Origin: Pseudanabaena sp. FACHB-2040
Lineage (GTDB): Bacteria; Cyanobacteriota; Cyanobacteriia; Phormidesmidales; Phormidesmidaceae
NCBI RefSeq assembly: GCF_014696715.1
Contig: NZ_JACJQO010000011.1
Coordinates: 82,651-146,650 of the forward strand
Length of the DNA stretch: 64,000 nt
Direction of reading: 5' to 3'
Positions 36,129 through 45,099 of this stretch are shown here, in pieces (position 1 is the first letter of the stretch; the number at the start of each line of letters is the position of its first letter). The translations under genes were made by a program, and so were the position numbers. A model generated the notes under the pieces. That model was not told where the DNA came from. It saw only the letters and a program-made list of their open reading frames with translations, and did no database searches.

Positions 36129-36645
36129 TTTTGCTGCCCGATTGATTGAGAAGGCTTATTAGCGTGTTCTCGGATCTGATAGGGTTGCTTCCAAATATTA
36201 GCGAGGTAGATGGGATCTAGCAACTTAAAGGGAAATCTAGAGAAGGCTGCTCTGTCCCAGACTGCCTTGTGCAAGGGGTTGCCCTGTCTATTTATTATCA
36301 GCATTGCCTGAAAAGGACTGCGATAGGGTATTAGTAAACAGATAGCTCCGCAAAGCGAACAGCATACACAGGTGATTTGTGGGCAGGTAGATGGGGATTA
36401 ACTTTCCTGTCAAAGGGGACTACCTCCGGGCCTCGACTCATATTTCAGAGGTGTTTGCCATAGCTGTGTGTTGTGGAGTAAATAGCTCATTAGAATAGAG
36501 CAACCCTACCGGGTTAGGCTGTCGGGTGACTTTAGGGTGCAATACTCCTAAGGAGCGGTGGGGTCAGCACGCTGTTAGCGTGAAATCGCCTGCTGCAGCC
36601 ATTCAATCAGGTATCTGACCTCCATAGGAGTAAACAGGCCACGTC
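36129..36645. other. Intergenic region with structured leader
   Basis: About 515 bases without a gene. The last 170 bases, before the gene at 36646, contain several short stems: CCTACCGGGTTAGG, CTCCT-A-AGGAG near 36545-36555, and CACGC-TGTTA-GCGTG near 36568-36585. This may be a structured 5' leader or a small RNA. It does not match SRP RNA, 6S RNA, RNase P or a riboswitch I know. Confidence 0.4.
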
Positions 36646-37311
36646 ATGTTTATTCTCAAGCGGCAGGATGTTGAAATCAAGAACGTTCCGCATCCTAGCA
36701 AAGACCAGCAGATTCCAATTCTCTCCTATCAGGGTCAGACATTTCGTCTGTTGAGTGTGTTTACCGCCGCTCAGGAGGAAGAAGCCAGGTCGCTCTGGCG
36801 AGATTTGACCGACAACAAGGGCAAAGCCTGCGTGTTGTTGGAGGAACCCGATCGCTTCAGCATTTGGGGCAAGGTGCGGCTTGACCAGTTTGAGGAAGAG
36901 TCTCCAGGGGGTGAGGTTCCGGCTAACGAGGCGTTTATTCAGGCTTGTTTGCTGCTGCTGCAGGTGCTCTACATTGATGTAGAAGATTTGCTGGGGGCCA
37001 AACAGGCCAATTTGTTTGAGAAGGATGTTGCCGATGCCTTTAGAGAGTGGCGGTTTCCGATGGCTGATTCTGATAAGGCTGTGAAAACGCTGCTGACGGT
37101 TGATCCGCTGGCGATGACTCAAGTTCCGCCTTGGCAGGAGCACCATTTACAGCGGCTGCTGGGAGAAGCCTACCGGATTGGTAAGGAGTATTTTGGCAAT
37201 GCTAGCTTTGTTCAGCGATCTATGGAGGCGCTGGAGGACATGACTGCTAGTGACCGGCAGATGGTGCTGCGGTGGCTGCAGGAGTCTCCTTCTGGCAAAC
37301 TTTGGCTCTAA
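36646..37311 (+). CDS. Npun_F0813-type conserved cyanobacterial protein
   Basis: A 221-residue soluble protein beginning MFILKRQDVEIKNVPHPSKD with ILSYQGQTFRLLSVF following, a pattern I associate with the cyanobacterial Npun_F0813 family. The middle is helical (NEAFIQACLLLLQVLYIDVEDLL) and the C terminus reads DRQMVLRWLQESPSGKLWL. No catalytic motif, signal or membrane segment is present. The function is unknown. The long upstream region has several small stems and may be a regulated leader. Confidence 0.75.
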   Translation: MFILKRQDVEIKNVPHPSKDQQIPILSYQGQTFRLLSVFTAAQEEEARSLWRDLTDNKGKACVLLEEPDRFSIWGKVRLDQFEEESPGGEVPANEAFIQACLLLLQVLYIDVEDLLGAKQANLFEKDVADAFREWRFPMADSDKAVKTLLTVDPLAMTQVPPWQEHHLQRLLGEAYRIGKEYFGNASFVQRSMEALEDMTASDRQMVLRWLQESPSGKLWL

Positions 37312-37526
37312 GCTTTGGCTCTAGAAGGAAAGCTGCCTTTTTAAGAATCGTTGACTGTCGGACAGTATCGGGTGCGATTGTGCCACCCTGACTGAACAGG
37401 AGAATACTTCGCCGCTACAATGCTTGCGTAACCTGATGATCGTAGGCATAGGAAGAAATCAGGTGCGATGGTTTCCTGGCCCGATGTTCTGATTTCTTCT
37501 GATCCCATTGTGTAAGGAGTCTACCG

Positions 37527-38516
37527 TTGAGCAAGTCTGCCTCTGCTGCATCTTCTCGTTCTTTAACGACGCTGACAGTTGCTCTAGGTGTTGCCTGGGG
37601 GATTGTGGCGCTGTTGTTTTTTCTATTGTTTAGCTCTCCGGGGGTAGATGGTGAACAGCCTGGATGGTTTCTTGTAGGCATTACCATTCTGGAGGCGGGG
37701 GCATTTGCGGTATCTTCTATGCTGTGCTTCCGCAACTGGCGCAGTTCACAGATTGTCAGTGGCCGTGGTGTCTGGCTTTGGATTGGTCTGGGGCTGCTGT
37801 CTTACACACTCGGAAATTTGCTGTTCTTCTTGTGGGGCACTGTCTGGGGTCTAGACCCGGCGGTATCTCTGGGAGATTTTTTCTACATTCTCAGCTATAT
37901 CTTCTTGGCGGGAGGAATGCTGCAGGCCGTACTGCCGCGACGGTTAAACCTGGAGCCGCCTCAGTGGCTAATTGTGGCGGGTCTAGGCCTGGGTGGTGTT
38001 TTGATTGCCTATTTCGTCAACTATCAGGTAGTTGGACCGTCGCCTACAGCTGAGGCGGCTCCGCCTGTAGTGCAGTTGGTGCAAACTGTGGCACCGCAGC
38101 AGACGCCTTTGCCTGCTGAAGGGGCGGCTCCGGTCGTGCCTGCGCTCGAGGAGGAACCCAATACGGCACCGGCTTGGGTGCTGCCGCTAGACCAGCGACT
38201 AGAGCCATTTCAGTCGGCGGTAGGGCTGCTGTATGTCGTTGCTGACTGCATCTTGCTGGTAATTGCGGCGACGCTGCTAGTGGCTTTTTGGGGCGGTCGG
38301 TTTTCTCAATCGTGGAAGTTAATTGCGATCGCAGCCTTCTGTCTCTACATTGCCGATATGTTTTTTGCCTACTCCGTAAACGTGGGTACCTATCAAGAAG
38401 GTAGCCTCTGGGAGGTGTTTTGGACGTTCTCAGCAATCTTCTTTGGCCTAGGAGCTGTGGTAGAACACGCAATTTCTACTCAGTCTCGGCGGAGTACGCG
38501 ACGTCGCAGAGCCTAG
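37527..38516 (+). CDS. Multi-pass membrane protein of unknown function
   Basis: A 329-residue protein with about eight hydrophobic segments (roughly residues 15-36, 46-66, 80-104, 112-135, 147-168, 230-255, 262-283 and 292-312). A Pro/Ala/Glu-rich loop lies at about 170-220. DFFYILSYIFLAGGMLQAVL and WKLIAIAAFCLYIADMFFAY resemble the membrane sensory regions found in some signalling proteins, but no output domain follows. The start is TTG at 37527, preceded by AAGGAG at proper spacing. The end is strongly basic (SRRSTRRRRA). The next gene starts 50 bases downstream. Confidence 0.75.
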   Translation: MSKSASAASSRSLTTLTVALGVAWGIVALLFFLLFSSPGVDGEQPGWFLVGITILEAGAFAVSSMLCFRNWRSSQIVSGRGVWLWIGLGLLSYTLGNLLFFLWGTVWGLDPAVSLGDFFYILSYIFLAGGMLQAVLPRRLNLEPPQWLIVAGLGLGGVLIAYFVNYQVVGPSPTAEAAPPVVQLVQTVAPQQTPLPAEGAAPVVPALEEEPNTAPAWVLPLDQRLEPFQSAVGLLYVVADCILLVIAATLLVAFWGGRFSQSWKLIAIAAFCLYIADMFFAYSVNVGTYQEGSLWEVFWTFSAIFFGLGAVVEHAISTQSRRSTRRRRA

Positions 38517-38566
38517 CTAGGGAACTAAGATATTAGATGGCGATGACTTAGGCGAGTACGTACCTC

Positions 38567-39751
38567 ATGGCACCGAGCAAGCTGTCTGACGCAGACAAGC
38601 AGACTATTCTTGAGCTATACCGTCAACCAGAGGAAACCACCTCAACTCTGGCTGAACGGTATAGCGTCAGCAACAGCACGATCAGTCGGTTGCTTAAAAC
38701 GCAGCTGCCCGAAGCAGAGTATGCGGCGCTAATTCAGCAGAAGCGGGGCGGCTCGGTGGAGACAAGCCAGCCAGTTGCGTCTCCACCCCCGGCAACGGTA
38801 GCCCCAGTAGAAGTGCCTGAACCTAAGGTGCCTGTAGTAGAAGAGGCCACCGTAGAAAAGACTCCAGTCGAAAAGACTCCGGTCGAAAAGACTCCGGTCG
38901 AAAAGGCTTCAGTCGAAAGGGCTCCAGTTGAGGTGCCCTCAGTCGTTAGGGACGAGGCCGAAGTGCCTCCGCCCGCTCCCTCGGTTGTGGCCAAAGAGCC
39001 TGTAGAGCAATCCGCGCCTCCCGGCAAAATTCCCCCTCCGCGTCGCCGATCCCGCAGCGAGGTTGCCGAGACGGCAACTCCCGAGTCGAGCGAGTCGATG
39101 CAGCTGCCCCTGTTAAAGGACAACAAGACCGAAGGCCCCAGCGCCCCTGACTACGGCCTGCCTCCTATAGGCGCTGTGGCAGACGAGCCAGAACTCCTGC
39201 CAGTAGCTCAGGAGGAGGCAGTCGCTGCTGTACTGAATAACAATCAGTCAGTGGGCGCAGATTATGATGACGACCTCGATGACCTTGATGATCTAGATGA
39301 CGATGACGACGACGATCTAGATGACGATGACGATCTAGACGATGAAGAGATGGGGAACTGGAAGTTTTCTAAGGGGGGTACACCCCAGCTGCAAAAGGTG
39401 CAGATCAGTCCTCTAACGACCTCTGCTCTACCTCGTCTCTGCTATGTCGTAGTTGAGCGCAACTCTTCAGAGCTGGTTACCTGCCCACTGCGAGATTTTG
39501 CGGAGTTGGGTCTGATTCCAGAAAACGAAATTGACTCTCGCACCTTACCAGTCTTCGACAACCACCGGATCGCCCGTCGATTTTCTCGCCGTAACCAGCG
39601 GGTGGTCAAGGTACCCGACGGCAGGATGCTGCAAAAGACCAGTTCCTACTTGCAGGCAAAAGGGATTACCCGGCTGTTGATTGACGGGCAGATCTACACC
39701 CTGGAAAATGTAGCGCCTGTATCAAATAGTTCAGAGTTTGAAGAAGATTAG
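38567..39751 (+). CDS. HTH protein with repeat linker and acidic tract
   Basis: A 394-residue protein in three parts. Residues 1-60 are a transposase-like or homeodomain-like helix-turn-helix (KQTILELYRQPEETTSTLAE with YSVSNSTISRLLKTQ following). Residues 60-230 are a Pro/Val/Glu-rich disordered linker containing five VEKTP-type pentapeptides. Residues about 235-260 are almost pure Asp/Leu/Glu (DDLDDLDDLDDDDDDD). The C-terminal 120 residues form a compact basic domain (LPRLCYVVVERNSSELVTCP and IARRFSRRNQRVVKV). It is probably a cyanobacterial DNA-binding protein rather than a transposase, as no catalytic domain follows. The target is unknown. Confidence 0.75.
   Translation: MAPSKLSDADKQTILELYRQPEETTSTLAERYSVSNSTISRLLKTQLPEAEYAALIQQKRGGSVETSQPVASPPPATVAPVEVPEPKVPVVEEATVEKTPVEKTPVEKTPVEKASVERAPVEVPSVVRDEAEVPPPAPSVVAKEPVEQSAPPGKIPPPRRRSRSEVAETATPESSESMQLPLLKDNKTEGPSAPDYGLPPIGAVADEPELLPVAQEEAVAAVLNNNQSVGADYDDDLDDLDDLDDDDDDDLDDDDDLDDEEMGNWKFSKGGTPQLQKVQISPLTTSALPRLCYVVVERNSSELVTCPLRDFAELGLIPENEIDSRTLPVFDNHRIARRFSRRNQRVVKVPDGRMLQKTSSYLQAKGITRLLIDGQIYTLENVAPVSNSSEFEED
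38852..38926. repeat. Five 15-bp in-frame repeats
   Basis: GTCGAAAAGACTCCG and close variants occur at 38852, 38867, 38882, 38897 and 38912, encoding VEKTP, VEKTP, VEKTP, VEKAS and VERAP. Length variation would change the linker without a frameshift. Confidence 0.85.
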
Positions 39752-39919
39752 CTGTGTAGCGGCTAGATTCAGTGCAGTTGCGGACCCCTATCGGTAATAA
39801 TTTTTACCAACGGAACTTCCGGGTACCCCGTTGAAGTTTTGTATAGGGGTTTGGGTGGGATGTCTACTGCCTAAACCACTTTCATCAGACCACTTTCATA
39901 AAAAGAGTTTGGTCGAAGT

Positions 39920-41029
39920 ATGTCCCAGCAGTCTGCAATTCTAGAAGGTCAAGCAGCGCTCTACTTTCAGGAGGAACTTGCTAACTGTAATGCTCGATTA
40001 AATGAAACGCCTGAGGATGTTGGCACCTGGCACTACCGAAGCTATTTGCTGGGGTTGCTGGGCCGCTACCAGGAGGCATTAATCAGCTATAAAAAAACGT
40101 TGGTATTGGACGCCGAAGATGACAAGATCTGGTGTAACTATGCTGCGCTGCTAGTCTGCTGCGGCTTCTTAATTGATGCCGTATCTGCCTACGACAGAGC
40201 TCTGCAGCAGGCTCCAGATAGTGCTCGCGCCTGGCATAAGCGAGGCGAAACCCTGCACCAGCTGCGCGACTACATGGCTGCGGTAAAGAGCTATGACCGA
40301 GCGCTAGCCTTAGAGCCAACCGCCTGCCGCATTTGGTTTAACCGAGGTTTAGCGCTCTACCACTTGGGTTGTCACCAACAGTCAGTAGATAGCCTACGAA
40401 CGGCAATTGAGCATCGTTCGGACTTTGGCCAAGCCTGGAACTGCTTGGGCTACTTGCTGGCGCAAAAGAAGCAGTATGAGGAAGCGATCGCATGTTTTGA
40501 TCGGTCTCTGGCCCTAGACCCTGCTAACTCTAAAATTCATCACTACCAGGCTCATGTTCTGCGGCAGATGGGTCGCTTCTCTGAGGCGATGGAAAAGCTA
40601 GAGCAGGCCACCCGCCTAGATCCACTCAACCACCGCCACTGGTTTTTAAAGGGAATTACTCTGGGCAAACTGCGGCGTTATAAGAGCGCTAAGGCTAGCT
40701 TGGAGCAAGCGCTCAAGCGGCAAGGTCACCACGCTGAGGGCTGGCTAGCGCTGGGGTTGACCCTGCGTAAGCTCAAACGGTTTGAAGACGCCATTCAAGC
40801 CTTTAACAAATCTTTGGGGATTGATCCTAATCAGGCTGCCGCTTGTTTCCACCAAGCCTGCTGCTATGCCCAACTAGATCGGCCTGATTGGGCTGTGGAG
40901 AGGCTGCAACGTGCGATCGCACTTCAACCCGAACGCTACCTCATCCGCATGCAAACTGAGCCAGCCCTAGCTGCACTTCGTCTTGACAACTATCTCGACA
41001 ATCACCTCCTCTCCCTCACTAGTCGATGA
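39920..41029 (+). CDS. TPR-repeat protein
   Basis: A 369-residue soluble protein made of about nine tetratricopeptide repeats from residue 35 on, with the W-L-G-Y-A-F-A-P pattern clear in units such as AWNCLGYLLAQKKQYEEAIA and AWHKRGETLHQLRDYMAAVK. There is no signal peptide. TPR arrays are protein-interaction scaffolds; the partner is not evident from context. The upstream 168 bases contain no recognised signals. Confidence 0.9.
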   Translation: MSQQSAILEGQAALYFQEELANCNARLNETPEDVGTWHYRSYLLGLLGRYQEALISYKKTLVLDAEDDKIWCNYAALLVCCGFLIDAVSAYDRALQQAPDSARAWHKRGETLHQLRDYMAAVKSYDRALALEPTACRIWFNRGLALYHLGCHQQSVDSLRTAIEHRSDFGQAWNCLGYLLAQKKQYEEAIACFDRSLALDPANSKIHHYQAHVLRQMGRFSEAMEKLEQATRLDPLNHRHWFLKGITLGKLRRYKSAKASLEQALKRQGHHAEGWLALGLTLRKLKRFEDAIQAFNKSLGIDPNQAAACFHQACCYAQLDRPDWAVERLQRAIALQPERYLIRMQTEPALAALRLDNYLDNHLLSLTSR

Positions 41030-41128
41030 GAGGAGGCAACTATCCAGCGGGGTTAAAGCACGCTTTACCCTGCTTAGCGTCAACATCGAACCTGTCGCTA
41101 GCCGACAGCCTCACTGTCAACAAAGCGG

Positions 41129-41350
41129 CTAAATGCGGCTCTTAAGCAGTGACTTAGCTCGGTCAGCTAGCTGACGGTATTGGGTCTGGGCTTCTTGGAA
41201 CAAGGAAGCGGCTTCTTCGTCCCCAGCATCACGAGCATCTGAAATGTATTGCTCAATGGTTGCGCTCCCTTCTAAAGCGTGATAGAGAACGCTAACCAGG
41301 TCATATTGCCGATTCTCAGTACCCGTGTTTTGTTCGGTTGTGGAAGCCAT
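41129..41350 (-). CDS. Small helical hypothetical protein
   Basis: A 73-residue protein with a Thr/Asn/Gln-rich N terminus and a helical remainder (DLVSVLYHALEGSATIEQYI and DEEAASLFQEAQTQYRQLAD). The pattern resembles half of a ferritin-like helical bundle, but no metal-binding set is complete. AGGAG lies ten bases before the ATG, supporting the start. It is one of three small leftward genes here (41129-42136), each apparently with its own signals. Function is unknown. Confidence 0.7.
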   Translation of the reverse strand: MASTTEQNTGTENRQYDLVSVLYHALEGSATIEQYISDARDAGDEEAASLFQEAQTQYRQLADRAKSLLKSRI

Positions 41351-41600
41351 AATTTGAGTCTCCTACTGTTACAAAGTGATACCAACTTTTGAAGAACATA
41401 TCCTGTTGGTATGCCTCCACCCTAGTCATCCTGTCCAGAAAGAATGTCGCTCTGTTGGTGTAGACACTGCTCTTTCACATGGCAGACCTTTTGTAACCTC
41501 AGAGACGTTCTAGGCGAAAGGCTGGGTTAAAGGTTTGTATGACATGTAGGGCTTTGATATAGCAGTAGGGCTCTAGCTGCAGTCGGCGATACGATACAGC

Positions 41601-41822
41601 TCAGGTCGATAGAGAGCAGTTAGGAAAACGGCCCATCTTACAGGCTTCAACAATTGCATTGCGGCACTTCAAAGGCGAAGACCCTGTTCGTTTAGAAAGG
41701 GTCTTTAAGCTGATCACCGGATGGCTTTCTTGGGGAGCCTCTAGATAAAGTTCAAAGGCAGCTTCAAGAATATCTAGGTTTAGAGACCCTACCGCTAGAG
41801 ATTGAGTAATCAGGTTCAACAT
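41601..41822 (-). CDS. Small hypothetical protein
   Basis: A 73-residue soluble protein beginning MLNLITQSLAVGSLNLDILE, with a helical N-terminal half and a C-terminal segment LSKRTGSSPLKCRNAIVEAC of helix-turn-helix-like spacing. The start is well supported by AAGGAG nine bases before the ATG. A terminator at 41889-41926 separates it from the upstream CsbD gene, so it has its own promoter. No family is recognised. Confidence 0.65.
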   Translation of the reverse strand: MLNLITQSLAVGSLNLDILEAAFELYLEAPQESHPVISLKTLSKRTGSSPLKCRNAIVEACKMGRFPNCSLST

Positions 41823-41888
41823 TTGAGTTCTCCTTGCAAAACAAATGTGCCGCTTGTGGCCTAGGCTTATTCCTGGGGTTTATTGTTT

Positions 41889-41926
41889 AAAAAAGCCTGG
41901 AGAACGTGTGCTCCCCAGACTTTTTT
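41889..41926 (-). terminator. Terminator of the CsbD gene
   Basis: The hairpin AAAAAAGCCTGGAGA...CTCCCCAGACTTTTTT has an A/T-flanked GC stem and could work in both directions. It lies 37 bases past the leftward CsbD stop. Confidence 0.85.
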
Positions 41927-41962
41927 AGTCAGCTAAGCTAAGCTTCCTCACGCTCAAAGCTC

Positions 41963-42136
41963 TTACCCTTTGAAGGCGTCTTTGACATCTTCTTTGGCAT
42001 TGCGAGCGTTGGATTCAGTTTGCTTGGCCTTACCTTTGGCCTGATCTTCAGGATCGCCGGTCACTTTGCCGAGCGCTTCCTGAGCTTTACCTTCTACATT
42101 TTTAGCGGCTGCTTTAGCGCGTTCTTCGGTAGACAT
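41963..42136 (-). CDS. CsbD family stress-response protein
   Basis: A 57-residue very hydrophilic protein beginning MSTEERAKAAAKNVEGKAQE. It has the family's KNVEGKAQEALGKVTGDPED pattern followed by DQAKGKAKQTESN. CsbD proteins are abundant, probably disordered, stress-induced proteins (sigma-B controlled in Bacillus); the biochemical function is unknown. A terminator follows the gene. Confidence 0.9.
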   Translation of the reverse strand: MSTEERAKAAAKNVEGKAQEALGKVTGDPEDQAKGKAKQTESNARNAKEDVKDAFKG

Positions 42137-42555
42137 AAGTGTTACCTTTGTGTGTCAACTTCTACACAGTATTAAAAAGAGTCCTAGGAAGATATCTGTC
42201 TTAAGTTCGAAAAGCGTGCCAACTCATGTCTATAGAACTTGGTAGATTAATGAACTCTTTGAGCAGCGTTATTCTAAGAAGCCTTGAATTAACAGTCCTT
42301 GGAAGTATCGGATGAGCCGTGAAGGCAAAATCTAAGGAAGGCTTTTTGTAAATTTCCTCTTTTTTTAGGGCCAATCTCTCAAAGAAGATAAAAATTATTG
42401 CTGCTGTATTTAATTGCAGCCTTTTAGCTGAGCTTGCTATGCCGGAGGGATTAGCGGGTTAGCGTCTTTGGAAGGAAGGCATTTCTATCAAAAAATAGGC
42501 AAATTATAGAGAGTCATATTAATGGCCCTTTAAAAACGGAGTTGAGCTAAAAGCT
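42137..42555. other. Divergent A/T-rich intergenic region
   Basis: 419 bases between the leftward csbD-like gene and the rightward gene at 42556. It is more A/T-rich than surrounding DNA, has several T-runs (for example near 42357-42366), and no credible gene. Promoters for both flanking genes should lie here. Confidence 0.5.
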
Positions 42556-43149
42556 ATGCAACCAAGAGATCCCTATGAGGCAGATAGCTCGTCTAAAGTG
42601 GCGAACGATGTCCGCATGGCTAGAGAAGCAGAACTAATCGAGGAAAATGAGCGGCTGCGAAATGCTCAAGCAAAACGCAACACGGGCGCTCAAGGCAATC
42701 GATTAGCCAAAGAAAACGAGCGGCTCCGGGGTGAGCAGGCCTACCGCGACAGTGCTGGAGCAGTCGGGGGGCTGGTCATTGGCGTGTTGATTTTTGCGCT
42801 GGCAGTATTGGGAATTGGCGCATTTTTCTACCTGGGGCGAGACTTGGGGGCCGACCAGAGCCAACCCACTCAGCCTCAGCCAGAAGCTAGCGAGGGACAG
42901 GACATTAATATCAATGTGCCTCAACCCCCTCCCATTACTGTTGAGCCGCCACCCCAGCAGCAAATCAATGTAGAGGTGACCCCTGCACCTGTGACAGAAA
43001 ACAGGAATCCTAGCCCGCCCGCTATTGACACTCCAGCAGGCACGGCTGAAACGCCTCAGGCTCCTGTAACCAATCCCCCTGCGGCTGCCCCAACAGCTCC
43101 AGAAACAGCCCCAGGAACGACTGCTGTGCCTCAGCAGGAGGCGAATTAA
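42556..43149 (+). CDS. Single-span membrane protein with coiled coil and Pro-rich tail
   Basis: A 197-residue protein. Residues 18-65 form a cytoplasmic coiled coil with two ENERLR repeats. One membrane helix is at about 74-94 (GLVIGVLIFALAVLGIGAFF). A Pro/Gln/Thr/Ala-rich tail of about 100 residues follows outside the membrane, containing the two similar stretches INVPQPPPITVEPPPQQ and INVEVTPAPV. The function is unknown; it might link an envelope layer to a cytoplasmic partner. Two hairpin terminators follow the gene. Confidence 0.75.
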   Translation: MQPRDPYEADSSSKVANDVRMAREAELIEENERLRNAQAKRNTGAQGNRLAKENERLRGEQAYRDSAGAVGGLVIGVLIFALAVLGIGAFFYLGRDLGADQSQPTQPQPEASEGQDININVPQPPPITVEPPPQQQINVEVTPAPVTENRNPSPPAIDTPAGTAETPQAPVTNPPAAAPTAPETAPGTTAVPQQEAN

Positions 43150-43167
43150 GAAACTTCCTTCAATTGA

Positions 43168-43217
43168 GAGGCCAGTCTTAACCTACCTTTCAAGCTTGAC
43201 TGGCCTCTTAATCAATT
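43168..43217 (+). terminator. Hairpin terminator 1
   Basis: GAGGCCAGTC (43168-43177) and GACTGGCCTC (43198-43207) are exact complements, followed by TTAATCAATTTT. It lies 19 bases after the stop of the membrane protein gene. Confidence 0.7.
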
Positions 43218-43243
43218 TTCTTAAGTTGTTAGTTTCACAGCAC

Positions 43244-43272
43244 AGCCTCAGGCTCTAAGTCTGAGGCTTTTG
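43244..43272 (+). terminator. Hairpin terminator 2
   Basis: AGCCTCAG (43244-43251) pairs with CTGAGGCT (43261-43268), followed by TTTG. It is a second terminator in tandem after the gene ending at 43149. The rest of the gap to 43532 shows nothing recognisable. Confidence 0.75.
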
Positions 43273-43532
43273 TGTCGGTACTGGTTAGCCAGTGCCTAGG
43301 CGCTCGGCTATTAACTGGCAGGTGTGCTGTAAGCCAGCGCAGTTGGGTTAACTAGGGCGAACAAAGGGTAAAACAACTCGTCTGCAATGCCTTACCATTG
43401 ACCAGGCAGTTAGGGATGGCCAGCAGTTAGGGGCTTGGTTTACCTTTGAGGCTCAAACAGTGCCTTGATGCGGCAGCAGCGCCGATTGGCTAGCCAATTT
43501 GCATAGCCCCAGCTCCAGCTTCCCAGCCTCTT

Positions 43533-45092
43533 GTGAAGGAAGCAATTGATCTTAGCCTGTTGAAAAAACTGACGAGAAGACGTATGTGGAAGTGGCTCAT
43601 GAGTGGGGCATCCCTGCTGGGGATGGTGGTGCTGGTGGCGGCGCGGTATCCCCAGCCTGTCAGCCTCACGGTTCCGGTTGCTCCAGCCGCTTCCCGTACA
43701 GCGTTTGTCCATTTGTTTGAGTGGACCTGGGATGATGTAGGCCAGGAGTGTGAACAATACCTGGGGCCGATGGGGTTTCAGGGAGTGCAGGTGTCGCCTG
43801 CCCAAGAACATGTAGTGCTGCCACAGCAGGGCTACCCGTGGTGGCAGCGCTACCAGCCGGTGAGCTATCGCTTAGAGAGTCGTAGTGGGGGGCGGCAGGC
43901 CTTTGCAGCGATGGTGCAGCGCTGCCGTCAAGCTGGAGTGCAGGTCTATGCTGATGCAGTGATCAACCACATGGCCGGGATCGAGGGTGGCACTGGCAGT
44001 GGCGGTACGGCTTTTACTAAGTACAGCTATCCGGGCCTGTATCGGCCAGAAGACTTTAACGCTTGCCGTCAGTCTGTTTCTGACTACGATAACGCTGAGG
44101 ATGTGACCCAGTGTGAGCTGGTCGGCCTGGCGGATCTCAATACAGCATCGACGCATGTGCAGGCCGAAATTGTGACCTACCTGCAGGACTTAGTGAGTCT
44201 GGGGGTTAGCGGGTTTCGCATTGATGCAGCCAAGCATATGCGATCGCAAGAGGTCGGCACCCTTCTCACTCAGCTGCAGCAGCGGGTTGGGCCGGGCCTC
44301 TATATCTATCAAGAGGTCATCGATCCGGGCACAGAAGCCATTAAAAAGCAGAGCTATTACTCTCATGGCAATGTGATTGAGTTTGAGTATGGGCGGCTGG
44401 TGAGTGAGACGTTTCTCGGTCAGGAGGGCCGCCAGCTAGCCGATCTAGCTACTTTGGAAGAAGCTTGGGATCTAGCGCCATCCAGTCAGGCCGTTGTCTT
44501 TATCGATAACCACGATAAGCAGCGAGGCCACGGCGGCGGCGGCAGCTACCTGACCCACCGAGAGCGACCGCTCTACCTGCTAGCCAATGTTTTTATGCTG
44601 GCCCATCCCTACGGCACGCCCCAGGTGATGTCGAGCTATTCCTTTTTCGATAGCGACCAGGGGCCGCCCGCTGATGCGGATGGTCAGACTCGGCGTGTGC
44701 ATCAGGGCGAGTCTGACGCCTGCTTTCAGGCCTGGGTCTGTGAGCACCGCTGGACTGCTATTGGTCAGATGGTGGGCTTTCGCAATGCTACAGCCGCCTC
44801 TTCGGCCGTGACCGACTGGTGGAGCAATGGCGATAACCAGATCGCCTTTGGGCGGGGCAGTCGCGGCTTTGTCGTGATCAACCGAGAGGCGGCTCCCCTG
44901 CACCGTACCTTTGCTACTCAGCTGCCCGCTGGCCGGTACTGCAATGTGATTAAGGGCGGGCTGGCTCCTTCGAGGCGAGACTGTCAGGGGCAGGCTGAGG
45001 TGATCACAGTGAACGCATCGGGCCAGTTTACGGCAGCGGTGGCGGGCGTAGATGCGATCGCAATCCACGTTGGGGCTAAGTTGCCAGACTAG
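43533..45092 (+). CDS. Secreted alpha-amylase, animal-type GH13
   Basis: A 519-residue alpha-1,4-glucan hydrolase. A basic N terminus and hydrophobic segment (about residues 20-37) act as signal peptide or anchor. The barrel begins TAFVHLFEWTWDDVGQECE. Catalytic residues are Asp231 (GFRIDAAKH), Glu261 (YQEVID) and Asp328 (DNHDKQRGH). Long stretches such as CEHRW, WWSNGDNQIAFGRGSRGF and the C-terminal AIAIHVGAKL follow animal amylases. Chloride-site positions read Arg229, Asn326 and Gln364 where pig amylase has Arg337. It starts with GTG at 43533; the ATG at 43584 is a good alternative. Confidence 0.92.
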   Translation: MKEAIDLSLLKKLTRRRMWKWLMSGASLLGMVVLVAARYPQPVSLTVPVAPAASRTAFVHLFEWTWDDVGQECEQYLGPMGFQGVQVSPAQEHVVLPQQGYPWWQRYQPVSYRLESRSGGRQAFAAMVQRCRQAGVQVYADAVINHMAGIEGGTGSGGTAFTKYSYPGLYRPEDFNACRQSVSDYDNAEDVTQCELVGLADLNTASTHVQAEIVTYLQDLVSLGVSGFRIDAAKHMRSQEVGTLLTQLQQRVGPGLYIYQEVIDPGTEAIKKQSYYSHGNVIEFEYGRLVSETFLGQEGRQLADLATLEEAWDLAPSSQAVVFIDNHDKQRGHGGGGSYLTHRERPLYLLANVFMLAHPYGTPQVMSSYSFFDSDQGPPADADGQTRRVHQGESDACFQAWVCEHRWTAIGQMVGFRNATAASSAVTDWWSNGDNQIAFGRGSRGFVVINREAAPLHRTFATQLPAGRYCNVIKGGLAPSRRDCQGQAEVITVNASGQFTAAVAGVDAIAIHVGAKLPD

Positions 45093-45099
45093 CAAGGGC

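Noticed and set aside
38567..39751. Transposase
   Set aside because: Only the HTH resembles a transposase; no catalytic domain or inverted ends are present.
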